This document shows positions 25,946-35,403 of a DNA stretch of 64,000 nucleotides, in pieces; within the stretch, counting starts at the first letter, position 1; each line of letters opens with the position of its first letter. The translations under genes were made by a program, and so were the position numbers. The notes beneath the pieces are model-generated. The model worked only from the letters and a program-made list of their open reading frames with translations, had not been told where the DNA came from and ran no database searches. Source of the stretch: Terriglobales bacterium (GTDB lineage Bacteria > Acidobacteriota > Terriglobia > Terriglobales > Acidobacteriaceae). The stretch covers positions 1 to 64,000 of the forward strand of contig DATMPC010000006.1 of NCBI GenBank assembly GCA_035567895.1, read 5' to 3'.

Positions 25946-26577
25946 TCAGCGGCTCAGCGAACAGTCAGGCGGGTTTGCTGACAATCGGTCTAATAGTGAC
26001 CTGCCCATGGCAAAGTCTGGATCGAACTCCAGCACGCGCTTCACGTAGACCTTGGCTTCATCGTAGCGGTTCGCGGCGCAGTATCCAAGAGCGATCTCGA
26101 GTCCAACACTGCTGCGCCATGGGGCTTCTTTAAAGACCGTCTGCCATAGCGACCGCACGCCGTAGATGTCCTGCTTTAGCCTCGATTACGCCCAGTTTAG
26201 TCGCGGCTTCCGTTTAGCTTGTGGCCATCGTAGCGGTCAAAATCAAGCCGGGGTTTGCCACCTCCCTCCTCCGGTCGATAGTCGACTATCGAGCGATTGT
26301 GAGAAAAATGACCTTGAATGGGTCCCTCGGATGCGGGTCCGCTGGCATGAGCCATAGCGGTCTTCGCGTATGCAGATGCAATCCCGAAGTGACACTTCGA
26401 GCATAGTGCATCTTGGTTCGCATAGTCCGAAGACAGCGACCGAGTAGCGGCCGCGCGCGCATGAGGAGAGGCTGAAGCGAGGCCAACCCAGATCAGCAAG
26501 ACAAGGCCGAGCCTGGCTGCAAATCGACGGCGTGAGATGTTTGCCGAACAATACAACCGGCAACATCCTACAAACAA
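25946..26577 (-). pseudogene. Decayed multihaem cytochrome c / TPR gene
   Basis: Two fragments on the minus strand in different frames look like the ends of one typical acidobacterial gene. Fragment 26,197-26,577 encodes a signal-like N-terminus and one CxxCH haem site (DALCSKCHFGIASAYAKTAMAH). Fragment 25,946-26,158 encodes a C-terminal TPR (VGLEIALGYCAANRYDEAKVYVKRVLEFDP). Intact relatives, from general knowledge, are several hundred residues with more CxxCH sites and a full TPR array, so most of the middle is gone. The upstream frame has no ATG; its TTG lies inside the terminator of the preceding receptor gene, which also argues against a working gene. Confidence 0.6.
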
Positions 26578-26606
26578 AAACCGGAGAGCAATGCCGCTCT
26601 CCGGTT
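26572..26606 (-). terminator. Rho-independent terminator of the second TonB receptor gene
   Basis: Perfect stem CCGGAGAGC / GCTCTCCGG (26,581-26,589 / 26,596-26,604) with a six-base loop and a T-rich tail (TTTTTGTTTG) on the minus strand, 23 bp past the receptor stop codon. Confidence 0.92.
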
Positions 26607-26628
26607 AAGAAGTATTAAGAAACGTCGC

Positions 26629-29600
26629 TTAGAACTGGAGTCTCAAACCCAACTGAATGTTGCGCATTTGGGCAATATTACCGGCGAGACCGGTAATCGT
26701 GCCTGAGCCAGCGCAATCAATACAAGAGTTAGGATTCCCCAGTTGCGGATGGTTGAACAGGTTGAAGATCTCGGCGCGGAACTGTGCGTTGGCTCGTTCC
26801 GTAATGTTAAAGTTCTTGGCGATTGAGAAATCAACGTTCGCATACCGCGGTCCGTAGAGAGAGTTCCGGCTACCAAACGTATCCTGGGCAGGACGCGTGA
26901 ATCCACCGCCAGACGCCCCATTTGTAGTGAACGCTGCCACTGGAGTGAAGAATTGTCTGAAGGGGGCTCCAGTCGCGGGAGTTCGCAATCCGGTGACGTT
27001 GGTGCTCACGCTTCCGGTCTTTGCTGCCCAGCACGGACCAGCATCGATATCGGAACCGCACTCGTTGTAACTCACGCTGAATGGCAGGCCGCTGCTCCAG
27101 GTCAGATTTCCACTCGCCTGAAGACCGCCAATCACATAATCAGCCCACTTTGGGATGTTGGACGCATATGCCTTGCCGTGTCCAAACGGTAGGTCATACA
27201 CACTGGACAAAACAAACACGTGCTTGCGGTTGAAGTCGACCAACCCGTGATGCGGCTGGATGGCGAAGTAGTCCTGATCGAAATTCAGAGCCTTCGCCCA
27301 GGTGTAATGCGCCAGCATCTGCAAGCCATTCGTAAAGCGCTTCTCGATTTTCGTCTGCAGAGCGTTGTAATTACTGCTGGCAGCATTGGCAAAATAGGTG
27401 ATGTCCTGCGTCCAACCGAAGGGCGCAAAGAAAGCCCTGCGATTGTTCTTGGCCACGTTGCAGTTCGTCGTTGCTGCGCCTACGCAATTCGCAAGCTGTG
27501 GGTGGAAGCCGATAACGTTAGGCTCATTTGGATTGATGTCCGGATTGTTGCCCGCGAACACGTGGGTTCCCTTGTTACCGACATAGCCGATCTCTGCGCT
27601 CACCGAATTAGAAAGTTGGCGCTGAATCGTCAGGTTGTAGGCATCAAGCGTGGGAATGCGGACACGGAAAGGGCGAGCACGACCGTTGATCCCGTCTGGC
27701 AAACGGAGCAAGCCGTTCGTCGGAACAACGATCGGAGTGGGCGCAGGCGGGCCCTGAGCCAGCGTGAACACGCCTGTGGTGGAGCTTGGAGCATTGAGTT
27801 GTTGACTCGCCAGCACTGGCAAGTTTTGGGTAACCGTGTGGCCGAAGATTGAGCCGAACACTCCAATGTCGAAGCTACGGCCGTAACCCATGCGTACGAC
27901 CGTCTTGTCGTCGAATTGGTACGCTAGTCCCAAACGGGGAGCAAGATTCTTGAAGCTATTCTCAACACCCATATTGAGATCTACGCCACCGATGCCGGCA
28001 ACATGGACGTTGCCGTCACTCAAATTCAGCAAGCCTCCGTTACCTTTGTCATTGACAGTTTCTGGAAAATAAATCTCCCATCGCAACCCGTAATTCAGCG
28101 TCAGCTTGGGACTAATTCGCCAGGTATCCTGCCCGTAAAAGAACCACCGCTTCTGGCGCTCGGCAGCGCTTGTCGTGCTACTTACATAGCGCGCAATGCT
28201 TGTCGTCTCGCCCAGCAACATCGTCGCAAGTGCTGATCCGCCGGGCTGAGCAGTGTTAGCCGGATTGGACGTGAAGCCCTTGTCGAAGGAAAGCTCGCCC
28301 GTCCGATGACGATCGCTCGGCACGCGCAAATTTAGCGCATATCGAATGTCGCCACCGAACTTGAAGGAATGGAGGCCGAAGGTTTTTGTCCAGTTGTTTA
28401 CAAACTGAATCTGGTTCTCACTTTCAAGCAAGGGGCAATTGCAGCGGCCAACATCGAGACCTTCGCCGAACTCGCTGATGCCCGCAGCCTTCTGAATGTC
28501 GCTCGCGCCATTGCCGGCAAAGCTAAGCTGAGAGAATCCTTGAGTGAAGGTATCTCCAAGGTTGATGCCCGGGACACCCGCATCCTTCATCGGAGTGAGG
28601 GAGGCATCATTCGGACTTACATTCACGTGGTATCGGAAATAAGCGAAGCGGAAGTCCGTGATGAGACTCGGACCAAGGACATAATCAAAGCCTGAAGCCA
28701 AGCTCTGGTTGCGAGTCTTTGATTGACCGGCAAATCCTCCAGGCCCAAATCCATTGCCGCCAGCGACGCCGAATGCGCCCTTGCCGTTCAAACTAAAGTT
28801 CTGGAAGCTGTATCTACCAAATATGTGCAGGTTTTGAGTTGTGTTGTAATCGGCGCGCGCGTCGAACGCGTCACGATTGAAGACTCCGAACCCGCTCGCA
28901 ACATAGTTGTTGAGCGTTCCGCTCGTGGTCGGGGCGGGTAGTTGCTTGAGCAACGCCACCGCCTGAGCAGAGATTTGACTCGCGGGAATGATGTTGCCCG
29001 CAAAAGGCGTAGTTGTTCCCGGTTGATAGATCTGGTTTTGACCACCGTTTAGGTACTCGCTCAGGTTGCAGGCCGCTCCGCTTAAACAAGTGCTTCGCAC
29101 AAGATTCGTCGGCACGGTCTCAAAGAACGAGTTACCGGTCTTCTCGCGGGTGCCTTGATAGTCGCCGAAAAAGAACAGCTTGTCCTTGAGAATCGGGCCG
29201 CCGACCGATCCGCCGAACTGGTTCCACAGTGCTGCTGGAATGAGACGATGAGTGATTGGATCTGGCTGGAATTGTGTGAACGGGTCTCGAGCCTGGAAAG
29301 CATCAGTGCGTCGGTACCAAAAGCCGGAGCCATGAAGATTGTTGCTGCCTGACTTAGTCTGCGCCGTGACGATGCCTGCTATCGCTTTTCCAAACTCGGC
29401 GTCATAGTTCTGGCTGGTAATTTTGGTTTCGCTCACCGAATCCAGATTGGGATTCACGACAATAATTCCAAGAATCGGATCCTGATTATCCGTTCCATCG
29501 AGTTCGTACGCCGTTCCCGCGAACTGCTGACCGTTGACAAAAATCTGCTGGCTGCCTTGCGGGTTCTCCGAGCTGGCATGCGACCAGCCCATCTTCGTAG

Positions 29601-30096
29601 TACCGGGGCTTAGCAGGAGGAAGTTGGTGAAATTTCGATTGAAAGTGGGAAGTTGCTCAAGCGATCTCTCGTTGAAGATCGTGGCCACATCCGCTCGGTC
29701 GGTCTTGAGCTGTGGCGCTTCCGCGGTTACCTGAACGGTTTCAGTCTGTGCGCCGGTCTTCAGGGTGGTGTCGAATTTCGCCCCGGTATCGGCAGACACC
29801 TGCAGGTTGTCGGAGACTGCAGTTTGGAAGCCCTGCGACTCTACCTTCACCTGATATATGTCGGGAATCAGGTGGGTGACGCTGTAATTTCCTGCAGCGT
29901 CAGTTGTTACTGTCTCCGATGTTCCTTTTCGGACGTCGGTCACTGTGACCTTTGCATTCGGGATGACAGCTCCCGAAGGATCGCTTACCGTTCCAAAAAT
30001 GGAGCCATATACCGCCTGTCCGAAGCTCTGTCCTGGTAACAACAGCATGAAACTGCAAAGGAGAATAAGGAGGGAGGCAAATCTCGCACGGATCAT
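26629..30096 (-). CDS. Oar-like TonB-dependent receptor (1155 aa)
   Basis: Signal peptide (ASLLILLCSFMLLLPGQSFGQ), carboxypeptidase-regulatory-like domain (about 30-115: GTVSDPSGAVIPNAKVTVTDV), plug domain (about 120-260: VQVTAEAPQLKT, FLLLSPGTTK, NGQQFAGTAYELDG) and a long barrel ending ...QLGLRLQF with terminal Phe. It would import an unidentified large ligand using TonB. The ATG at 30,096 is preferred, with GAGG upstream, over an upstream TTG at 30,111. It shares the same architecture with the receptor at 6.2 kb, but no LacI gene or palindromic operator is seen; instead a regulator-like membrane protein is encoded divergently. Confidence 0.92.
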   Translation of the reverse strand: MIRARFASLLILLCSFMLLLPGQSFGQAVYGSIFGTVSDPSGAVIPNAKVTVTDVRKGTSETVTTDAAGNYSVTHLIPDIYQVKVESQGFQTAVSDNLQVSADTGAKFDTTLKTGAQTETVQVTAEAPQLKTDRADVATIFNERSLEQLPTFNRNFTNFLLLSPGTTKMGWSHASSENPQGSQQIFVNGQQFAGTAYELDGTDNQDPILGIIVVNPNLDSVSETKITSQNYDAEFGKAIAGIVTAQTKSGSNNLHGSGFWYRRTDAFQARDPFTQFQPDPITHRLIPAALWNQFGGSVGGPILKDKLFFFGDYQGTREKTGNSFFETVPTNLVRSTCLSGAACNLSEYLNGGQNQIYQPGTTTPFAGNIIPASQISAQAVALLKQLPAPTTSGTLNNYVASGFGVFNRDAFDARADYNTTQNLHIFGRYSFQNFSLNGKGAFGVAGGNGFGPGGFAGQSKTRNQSLASGFDYVLGPSLITDFRFAYFRYHVNVSPNDASLTPMKDAGVPGINLGDTFTQGFSQLSFAGNGASDIQKAAGISEFGEGLDVGRCNCPLLESENQIQFVNNWTKTFGLHSFKFGGDIRYALNLRVPSDRHRTGELSFDKGFTSNPANTAQPGGSALATMLLGETTSIARYVSSTTSAAERQKRWFFYGQDTWRISPKLTLNYGLRWEIYFPETVNDKGNGGLLNLSDGNVHVAGIGGVDLNMGVENSFKNLAPRLGLAYQFDDKTVVRMGYGRSFDIGVFGSIFGHTVTQNLPVLASQQLNAPSSTTGVFTLAQGPPAPTPIVVPTNGLLRLPDGINGRARPFRVRIPTLDAYNLTIQRQLSNSVSAEIGYVGNKGTHVFAGNNPDINPNEPNVIGFHPQLANCVGAATTNCNVAKNNRRAFFAPFGWTQDITYFANAASSNYNALQTKIEKRFTNGLQMLAHYTWAKALNFDQDYFAIQPHHGLVDFNRKHVFVLSSVYDLPFGHGKAYASNIPKWADYVIGGLQASGNLTWSSGLPFSVSYNECGSDIDAGPCWAAKTGSVSTNVTGLRTPATGAPFRQFFTPVAAFTTNGASGGGFTRPAQDTFGSRNSLYGPRYANVDFSIAKNFNITERANAQFRAEIFNLFNHPQLGNPNSCIDCAGSGTITGLAGNIAQMRNIQLGLRLQF

Positions 30097-30320
30097 TTTT
30101 TTTGACCTCAACTTGCCCGGGAGGACCTCGTTGGTCGGGACCTCTCGAATCGAAAGAGTCCTGGATGTGGACTCTAAATGTAAGATCTTCGCCCCCGCTC
30201 GATTGCAGACGCAGAGACGTTACGCACTTCCAGCGCAGGCTTTTTTTGAACAGAGTAGCCCGTAGGGGCGGACGTTAGTTTAGGTTTATTAACGAAGTCA
30301 AGACCCTGGCAGTTTCGCCA

Positions 30321-31673
30321 GTGATTGATACAGTTACGTACTTATGTTTCTTGCTCTTGCGGTGTTTTCCTACCCCTGTTAGGCTTTGTTACTCACTTGA
30401 TAAACCATCTTGTAACAGTGCGTTCTTGAGCGATAGAGAGCAGTATTTAGCCCAAATCGAGAAGATTGCAAGCAGCAGTTTGCTGCATGGTTCAGAGTCC
30501 CTCTGCAAGCTGCTGCGCTACCTAGCCCGAAACGCGGTCGATCATCCTGGTGGTCATCCCAAGGAATATCAGATCGCGACTGAGGTCTTTGGGCGTTCGT
30601 CCGACTTCGATCCCCAAATGGATTCGACCGTCCGCGTTCAGGTTGGGCGCCTTCGCCAGAAGCTTCACGAGTACTACGCGTCCGAAGGCGTCGGCGATTC
30701 TATCCTGATCGAGCTGCCGAAGGGCTCCTACGCACTCGGATTACATCGCCGGGACCCTGCTCCGATTCCCACGCCCGTTGCGAAAGAAACAGAACCAACG
30801 GTTGCTCCTAGTCCGTCGGTCCTTGGTCAACGAAGTTGGGCGATAGCAGTTACGGTCCTCTCTCTGCTCTTGGCATTGGCCGTAGCTGTCATCGTCGGCC
30901 AGCGCATAACAGGCAACAAGGCCGCCGAGGCCGCGGAAAACTACTCGCCACCGGCTTTGCGTATCTTTTGGAAGACCTTCCTCGTGGGTAGCGAAGAGCC
31001 CTGGGTCGTTTTCAGCAATGCATCGTTTGTAGGGCGACCCGAAACTGGAATGCGATATCTGGACCCTGTCCGGGACACGCAGCCTAAAATTCTCGATCAC
31101 TATACGGGTGTGGGCGAAGTTCTGGCCGTGCACGAGCTTGATCGGGTATTCGCCACCCTTCACCGTCAGCTTCGCGTGAAGCGCGGCAGCCTGCTCTCTC
31201 TGGATGACGTAAAGAACAACGACGTGATCTTCGTTGGTTCTCCTGCAGAGAACCTCACCCTGCGCGACATTCCGGGCACCAGGGAATTTGTCTTTCGGCG
31301 ACTCACAAATGGACCGCGCAAGGGCGACTTAGCAATCGTCAGCGTTCACTCACAGGCTGGAGAACCCGGTGAATTTCTCGGAACACCCAACAATTTGCAG
31401 CTTATCGATGACTACGCCGTCATCGCACTCGCAAGAGGATTGAATCCCTCCCGTTCGATCCTCATCCTGGCAGGCACAACCACACTGGGAACTCAAGCTG
31501 CGGTGGAATACGTTTGCCGCCAGAGCTCCGTGGAGCAATTGCTGCTGCGCTTGTCAGTCGCACCCACCGGCGAAGTAGAACCGTTCGAGGCTGTACTGCA
31601 CGTAAAAGTAACCCGCGGCGTGCCGATAGAAAGTGAGATTGTGGCGCTACGCAAGAGTGTTTCTCAGCATTAG
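30321..31673 (+). CDS. Membrane-anchored regulator-like protein of acidobacterial type
   Basis: The N-terminal domain (about residues 36-142) has the pattern SSSLLHGSESLCKLLRYLAR, KEYQIATEVFGRSSDFDPQ, STVRVQVGRLRQKLHEYY and IELPKGSYALGL, which in Acidobacteriota is found at the start of many winged-helix-like regulatory proteins. A transmembrane helix (about 173-193, AIAVTVLSLLLALAVAVIVG) links it to an unrecognised C-terminal domain of about 240 residues. The frame opens at a GTG (30,321) but the first about 35 residues look unconserved; a TTG at 30,429 is an alternative start. It is divergent from the TonB receptor and may regulate it; the sensing domain would be outside the membrane. Confidence 0.75.
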   Translation: MIDTVTYLCFLLLRCFPTPVRLCYSLDKPSCNSAFLSDREQYLAQIEKIASSSLLHGSESLCKLLRYLARNAVDHPGGHPKEYQIATEVFGRSSDFDPQMDSTVRVQVGRLRQKLHEYYASEGVGDSILIELPKGSYALGLHRRDPAPIPTPVAKETEPTVAPSPSVLGQRSWAIAVTVLSLLLALAVAVIVGQRITGNKAAEAAENYSPPALRIFWKTFLVGSEEPWVVFSNASFVGRPETGMRYLDPVRDTQPKILDHYTGVGEVLAVHELDRVFATLHRQLRVKRGSLLSLDDVKNNDVIFVGSPAENLTLRDIPGTREFVFRRLTNGPRKGDLAIVSVHSQAGEPGEFLGTPNNLQLIDDYAVIALARGLNPSRSILILAGTTTLGTQAAVEYVCRQSSVEQLLLRLSVAPTGEVEPFEAVLHVKVTRGVPIESEIVALRKSVSQH

Positions 31674-31686
31674 ATCCGCGTCTCAG

Positions 31687-33450
31687 CTATTTCCGCAAAG
31701 ATCCGCCCTCCTGCAGCTTCTTGAACACCTCACGTTCCTTCTCCGCCCGCTCTTTTTCCCCCTTGCGATCAAGCGCAACTGCTAACTGCTGATGAGCGGG
31801 AGCATAGGAAGAATCTGCTTTGATGGCGGATTCAAACTGAGTGATCGCACCATCCAGATCGCCTGCATTCATGAGCTTGGTTCCGGAGTTGGTCGCGAAA
31901 GTCGCAGTTTGCAGAGTCATTTTCTCCTGCGTCAGTTGGGCGCCGAGCTTGCGCTCCGCAGCGGCACCTTGCGCGTCGCCTTGCTGATTCAGCACCGCCG
32001 CCAGCGTGGTGTGCGCGCCGGCAAAATCAGGTTGAAGTTCGATCGCTTTCCTCAGCGCACTGGCCGCCCTGGGCAGATCACCTGCCTGCTTGTACACGGT
32101 TCCCAACGTGTAGTACGCCTCGGCATAATCGGGCTTCAGGCGGATGACTTCGTTGAGTTCCTTAGCCGCTTCATCGAACTTGCCGCTCTGCCAAAGCGTG
32201 ACGCCGATCGTGTAGTGAGGATCGGGAAGGTTGGGATTTAGCGCAATCGTCTTGCGCAGCTCTTCGAGAGCTGACGGAATATCGTCCTTCAGCTTGTACG
32301 CAAGTCCTAGATTGTAGTGAAGCTCGGCATTGGCCGGAGCAATCTTCAATCCCTCTTGATACTGTCGAATGGCCTCTTCAAAGTCTGCCTTCCCTAAGTA
32401 TGCCGCTCCCAAATTGTTTCTGAAACTGCTGTCGCTCGGAGCAAGAGCGATCGCCTGCTGAAATTCTTGAATTGCGTTATCGACTTGTGCGGTTTGCAGC
32501 AGGGCCAAGCCCAGATTGTTGTGTGCCTCAGCTTCACTGGGCTGAAGGGTAATGGCTGCACGGAACGAACTAATCGCCAGTGACGTGTCTCCTGCTCTTT
32601 GCGCGAGCAATCCAAGGCGCGTCTGCACCATTGCCACATTCGGAACAAGCTTGGACGCGGTTGCATATTCGCTGAGCGCGCCTCTTGAGTCATGTTCCGC
32701 CTCCAGGATCGTCGCCAAATAAAAATGAGCCAGTCCATCTCCAGGATTGATTTGCACGGCTTGCGAAATAAATGGCTTCGCTTCTTGCGCTTTTCCGGAA
32801 TCAAGAAAAGTGACTCCCAGGTGCAGAAGCGCCGGCTGATATCGCGAGTCCAAATCCAGCGCGGCTCGAAACTCTTTTTCCGCCTCGGGATACTTCTTCT
32901 CCTGCGCCAGCAACGAACCAAGCGCATCGTGGAGCTCAGGGCGGTTCGGGGCAAGTTCCAGCGCCCTCTGCATCTCAGCGAGCGCCTCAGGCGATTCACC
33001 GTTTGCACTGAGGACCCGCGCTAGTGCTTCATGCGCCTCAGACTGTTGCGGAGCAAGCTGGACTCCAGTCCTCAACTCAGCAATGGCAGCATCTTTTTCG
33101 CCATGCAACGAGAGCGCTTGGCCCAGGTACACGTGACCGATTGCAAGCTCTGGTTTCAGGCGCGTAACGGATCTCAGATGAGGAATGGCAGCGTCTATCT
33201 CTCCTTGCTGTAGGAGGATTTGCCCGAGTGCGTTTTGTGCGTCCGTGTCGCGTGGGTTCACCTTCACTGCGCTCTCAAATTCAAAGCGAGCGGTCTTGAA
33301 ATCGCCCGACCGCCAGGCGGTTAAGCCCTTCTGATAGTGGTTCTCTCGAGTAGGCGCGTGAGTCTGGCTTTGCGCAAAAGAAATTGAAGCTAACCCAAAG
33401 GCGATAGTCAGAAGGAGTCGGGAACCGCAGAATGCGTTAGGAACCGGCAC
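31687..33450 (-). CDS. Large secreted TPR-repeat protein (587 aa)
   Basis: Signal peptide (LLLTIAFGLASISFAQSQ) followed by about fifteen consecutive TPR units from residue 38 to about 480 (for example HYTIGVTLWQSGKFDEAAKE, AYYTLGTVYKQAGDLPRAAS), then a gap and one further TPR near the C-terminus (LDGAITQFESAIKADSSYAP). It is divergent from the CRTAC1 gene with about 120 bp between start codons. TPR/CRTAC1 neighbours are frequent in this phylum, but the function is unknown. Confidence 0.87.
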   Translation of the reverse strand: MPVPNAFCGSRLLLTIAFGLASISFAQSQTHAPTRENHYQKGLTAWRSGDFKTARFEFESAVKVNPRDTDAQNALGQILLQQGEIDAAIPHLRSVTRLKPELAIGHVYLGQALSLHGEKDAAIAELRTGVQLAPQQSEAHEALARVLSANGESPEALAEMQRALELAPNRPELHDALGSLLAQEKKYPEAEKEFRAALDLDSRYQPALLHLGVTFLDSGKAQEAKPFISQAVQINPGDGLAHFYLATILEAEHDSRGALSEYATASKLVPNVAMVQTRLGLLAQRAGDTSLAISSFRAAITLQPSEAEAHNNLGLALLQTAQVDNAIQEFQQAIALAPSDSSFRNNLGAAYLGKADFEEAIRQYQEGLKIAPANAELHYNLGLAYKLKDDIPSALEELRKTIALNPNLPDPHYTIGVTLWQSGKFDEAAKELNEVIRLKPDYAEAYYTLGTVYKQAGDLPRAASALRKAIELQPDFAGAHTTLAAVLNQQGDAQGAAAERKLGAQLTQEKMTLQTATFATNSGTKLMNAGDLDGAITQFESAIKADSSYAPAHQQLAVALDRKGEKERAEKEREVFKKLQEGGSLRK

Positions 33451-33569
33451 GGAGTTGGAGAAGGAGCGATACCTGCTACTTTATCAGGCACACCGAACAA
33501 TCGTGAGACTTCACGACCTGCCGCCCTGTGCATCGGGTTGAAACTGGCTCAGGACAAATCGCAGCTAAA

Positions 33570-35312
33570 ATGGCTCGAATGCTTCCTAGCGGTCGAACCA
33601 TCGGCTCACTTCTGCTCCTTGTATCGTTCTCTCCCGTCCAGGCACAAGCGCCCAAGCCGCAGAAGCCTGTCGCCGACTTTCAAGATGTCGCCGAGAAAGC
33701 TGGTCTGAAATTCGAGATCGTCTCCGGCGACAAAGAAAGCAAGAAATACATTATCGAGACCACCGGTACGGGCGTCGCGATTATTGACTACGACAACGAC
33801 GGCTGGCCCGACATCTTCATCGTCAACGGAACCACTCTCGACGCGAAGCCTGACGGCCCGTCGCCTACCAGCCATTTATTTCACAACAACCACGATGGAA
33901 CCTTCACCGACGTGACGGAGAGGGCCGGCCTTCGGTCGAGTGGCTGGGGACAGGGTGTCTGCGCGGGCGACTACGACAATGACGGCTTCGACGACCTGTA
34001 CGTGACCTACTACGGCAAGAACCGCCTTTATCACAACATGGGAAATGGCACGTTCAAGGAAGTAGCCGACGCTGCGGGTGTTTCAGGAACGGGCAAAGAG
34101 TGGGGCACAGGGTGCGCGTTCGTTGACTACGATCGCGATGGGCTTCTCGACATCGTTGTCGCCAACTATGTCGATTTCGATCTCGCCAATACTCCGGCTC
34201 CGGGCCAGGGCACGTCATGCATGTGGAAAGGCGTTCCCGTGATGTGCGGCCCCCGCGGCTTGAAGAGTGCGCCGAATGTGCTGTACCACAACCTTGGCAA
34301 CGGCAAATTTGAGGATGTAAGCAAGAAAGCCGGCATCGATAAGACCTCTGGCCATTACGCGTTCAGCGTTTCGACCATCGACTTCGATGACGACGGCTGG
34401 CCCGACATCTACGTCGCCTGCGACAGCACGCCCAGCATTCTCTACCGCAATAATCACGACGGAACATTTACCGATGTCGCCGTCGTTGCAGGCGCAGCCT
34501 TCAACGAAGACGGACGCGAACAGGCCGGCATGGGATCCACGGTCGGTGACTTTGATGGCGATGGCAAGCTCGACATCTTCAAAACCAATTTCTCCGACGA
34601 CAGCTCCACGCTGTACCGCAATAACGGCGACGGCACCTTTACGGATGCGACCTACTCATCCGGCCTCGGATTGCACACGCAGTACCTGGGCTGGGGGACA
34701 ATGTTTCTTGACTTCGACAACGATGGCTGGCCGGATCTCCTGCTGGTAAACGGCCATGTGTACCCCGAAGTCGATAAATACAAGCTCGGTTCGGATTACC
34801 AGGAACCACGCATCCTTTATCACAACACCGGCAAGGGGACCTTCGAAGACGTGTCGAGCGCAGCCGGACCAGCGATCCTGCGCAAAGCGTCCGGTCGTGG
34901 GCTGGCCATCGGAGATCTGTGGAATAACGGCAAGATCTCCGCAGTGATTACTAATATGGGACAGGCTCCCAGCTTGCTGATGAACCAAATGAGCTATCCC
35001 AATCACTGGATTGCCATAAAGGCCGTGGGGACAAAGTCCAACCGCGACGGCATCGGCGCGCGCATAACGGTGAAAACGGGTGGGAGGATTTTCGCAGATG
35101 AGGTACGCAGCGGTTCGAGCTATAACTCCTCAAACGACATGCGCGTGCACTTCGGTTTAGGCACAGCAGCGAGAATCGATTCGCTAGAAGTGCGATGGCC
35201 CGGCGGCCTGGTTGAGAGCTTTGATGCAAAAGTAGACACGATCAACACGGTAAGGGAGGGAAGTGGCAAACTAACTGCAAAGACCGCCGGGACACGTAAG
35301 CCACCTGGATAA
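33570..35312 (+). CDS. CRTAC1/UnbV-type FG-GAP repeat protein
   Basis: 580 residues from ATG 33,570; a signal peptide ends ...SFSPVQAQA. Six calcium-binding FG-GAP-like repeats of the form D(Y/F)DxDGxxD are readable (DYDNDGWPDIFIVNG, DYDNDGFDDLYV, DYDRDGLLDIVV, DFDDDGWPDIYVA, DFDGDGKLDIFKT, DFDNDGWPDLLLVNG), forming an integrin-like beta-propeller. The C-terminal ASPIC/UnbV domain is the stretch NHWIAIKAVGTKSNRDGIGA to VRWPGGLVESF. Such proteins are exported; their role, probably binding or adhesion, is not established. Confidence 0.92.
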   Translation: MARMLPSGRTIGSLLLLVSFSPVQAQAPKPQKPVADFQDVAEKAGLKFEIVSGDKESKKYIIETTGTGVAIIDYDNDGWPDIFIVNGTTLDAKPDGPSPTSHLFHNNHDGTFTDVTERAGLRSSGWGQGVCAGDYDNDGFDDLYVTYYGKNRLYHNMGNGTFKEVADAAGVSGTGKEWGTGCAFVDYDRDGLLDIVVANYVDFDLANTPAPGQGTSCMWKGVPVMCGPRGLKSAPNVLYHNLGNGKFEDVSKKAGIDKTSGHYAFSVSTIDFDDDGWPDIYVACDSTPSILYRNNHDGTFTDVAVVAGAAFNEDGREQAGMGSTVGDFDGDGKLDIFKTNFSDDSSTLYRNNGDGTFTDATYSSGLGLHTQYLGWGTMFLDFDNDGWPDLLLVNGHVYPEVDKYKLGSDYQEPRILYHNTGKGTFEDVSSAAGPAILRKASGRGLAIGDLWNNGKISAVITNMGQAPSLLMNQMSYPNHWIAIKAVGTKSNRDGIGARITVKTGGRIFADEVRSGSSYNSSNDMRVHFGLGTAARIDSLEVRWPGGLVESFDAKVDTINTVREGSGKLTAKTAGTRKPPG

Positions 35313-35403
35313 ACCCCATCTGATCTGTCCCGAGAGGTTCAGCTCGGGGCGCTGTAGAGAAAAGCGATTCGCCTCTGATTGAAGAGCGGTGCCTGCCTCT
35401 AGT

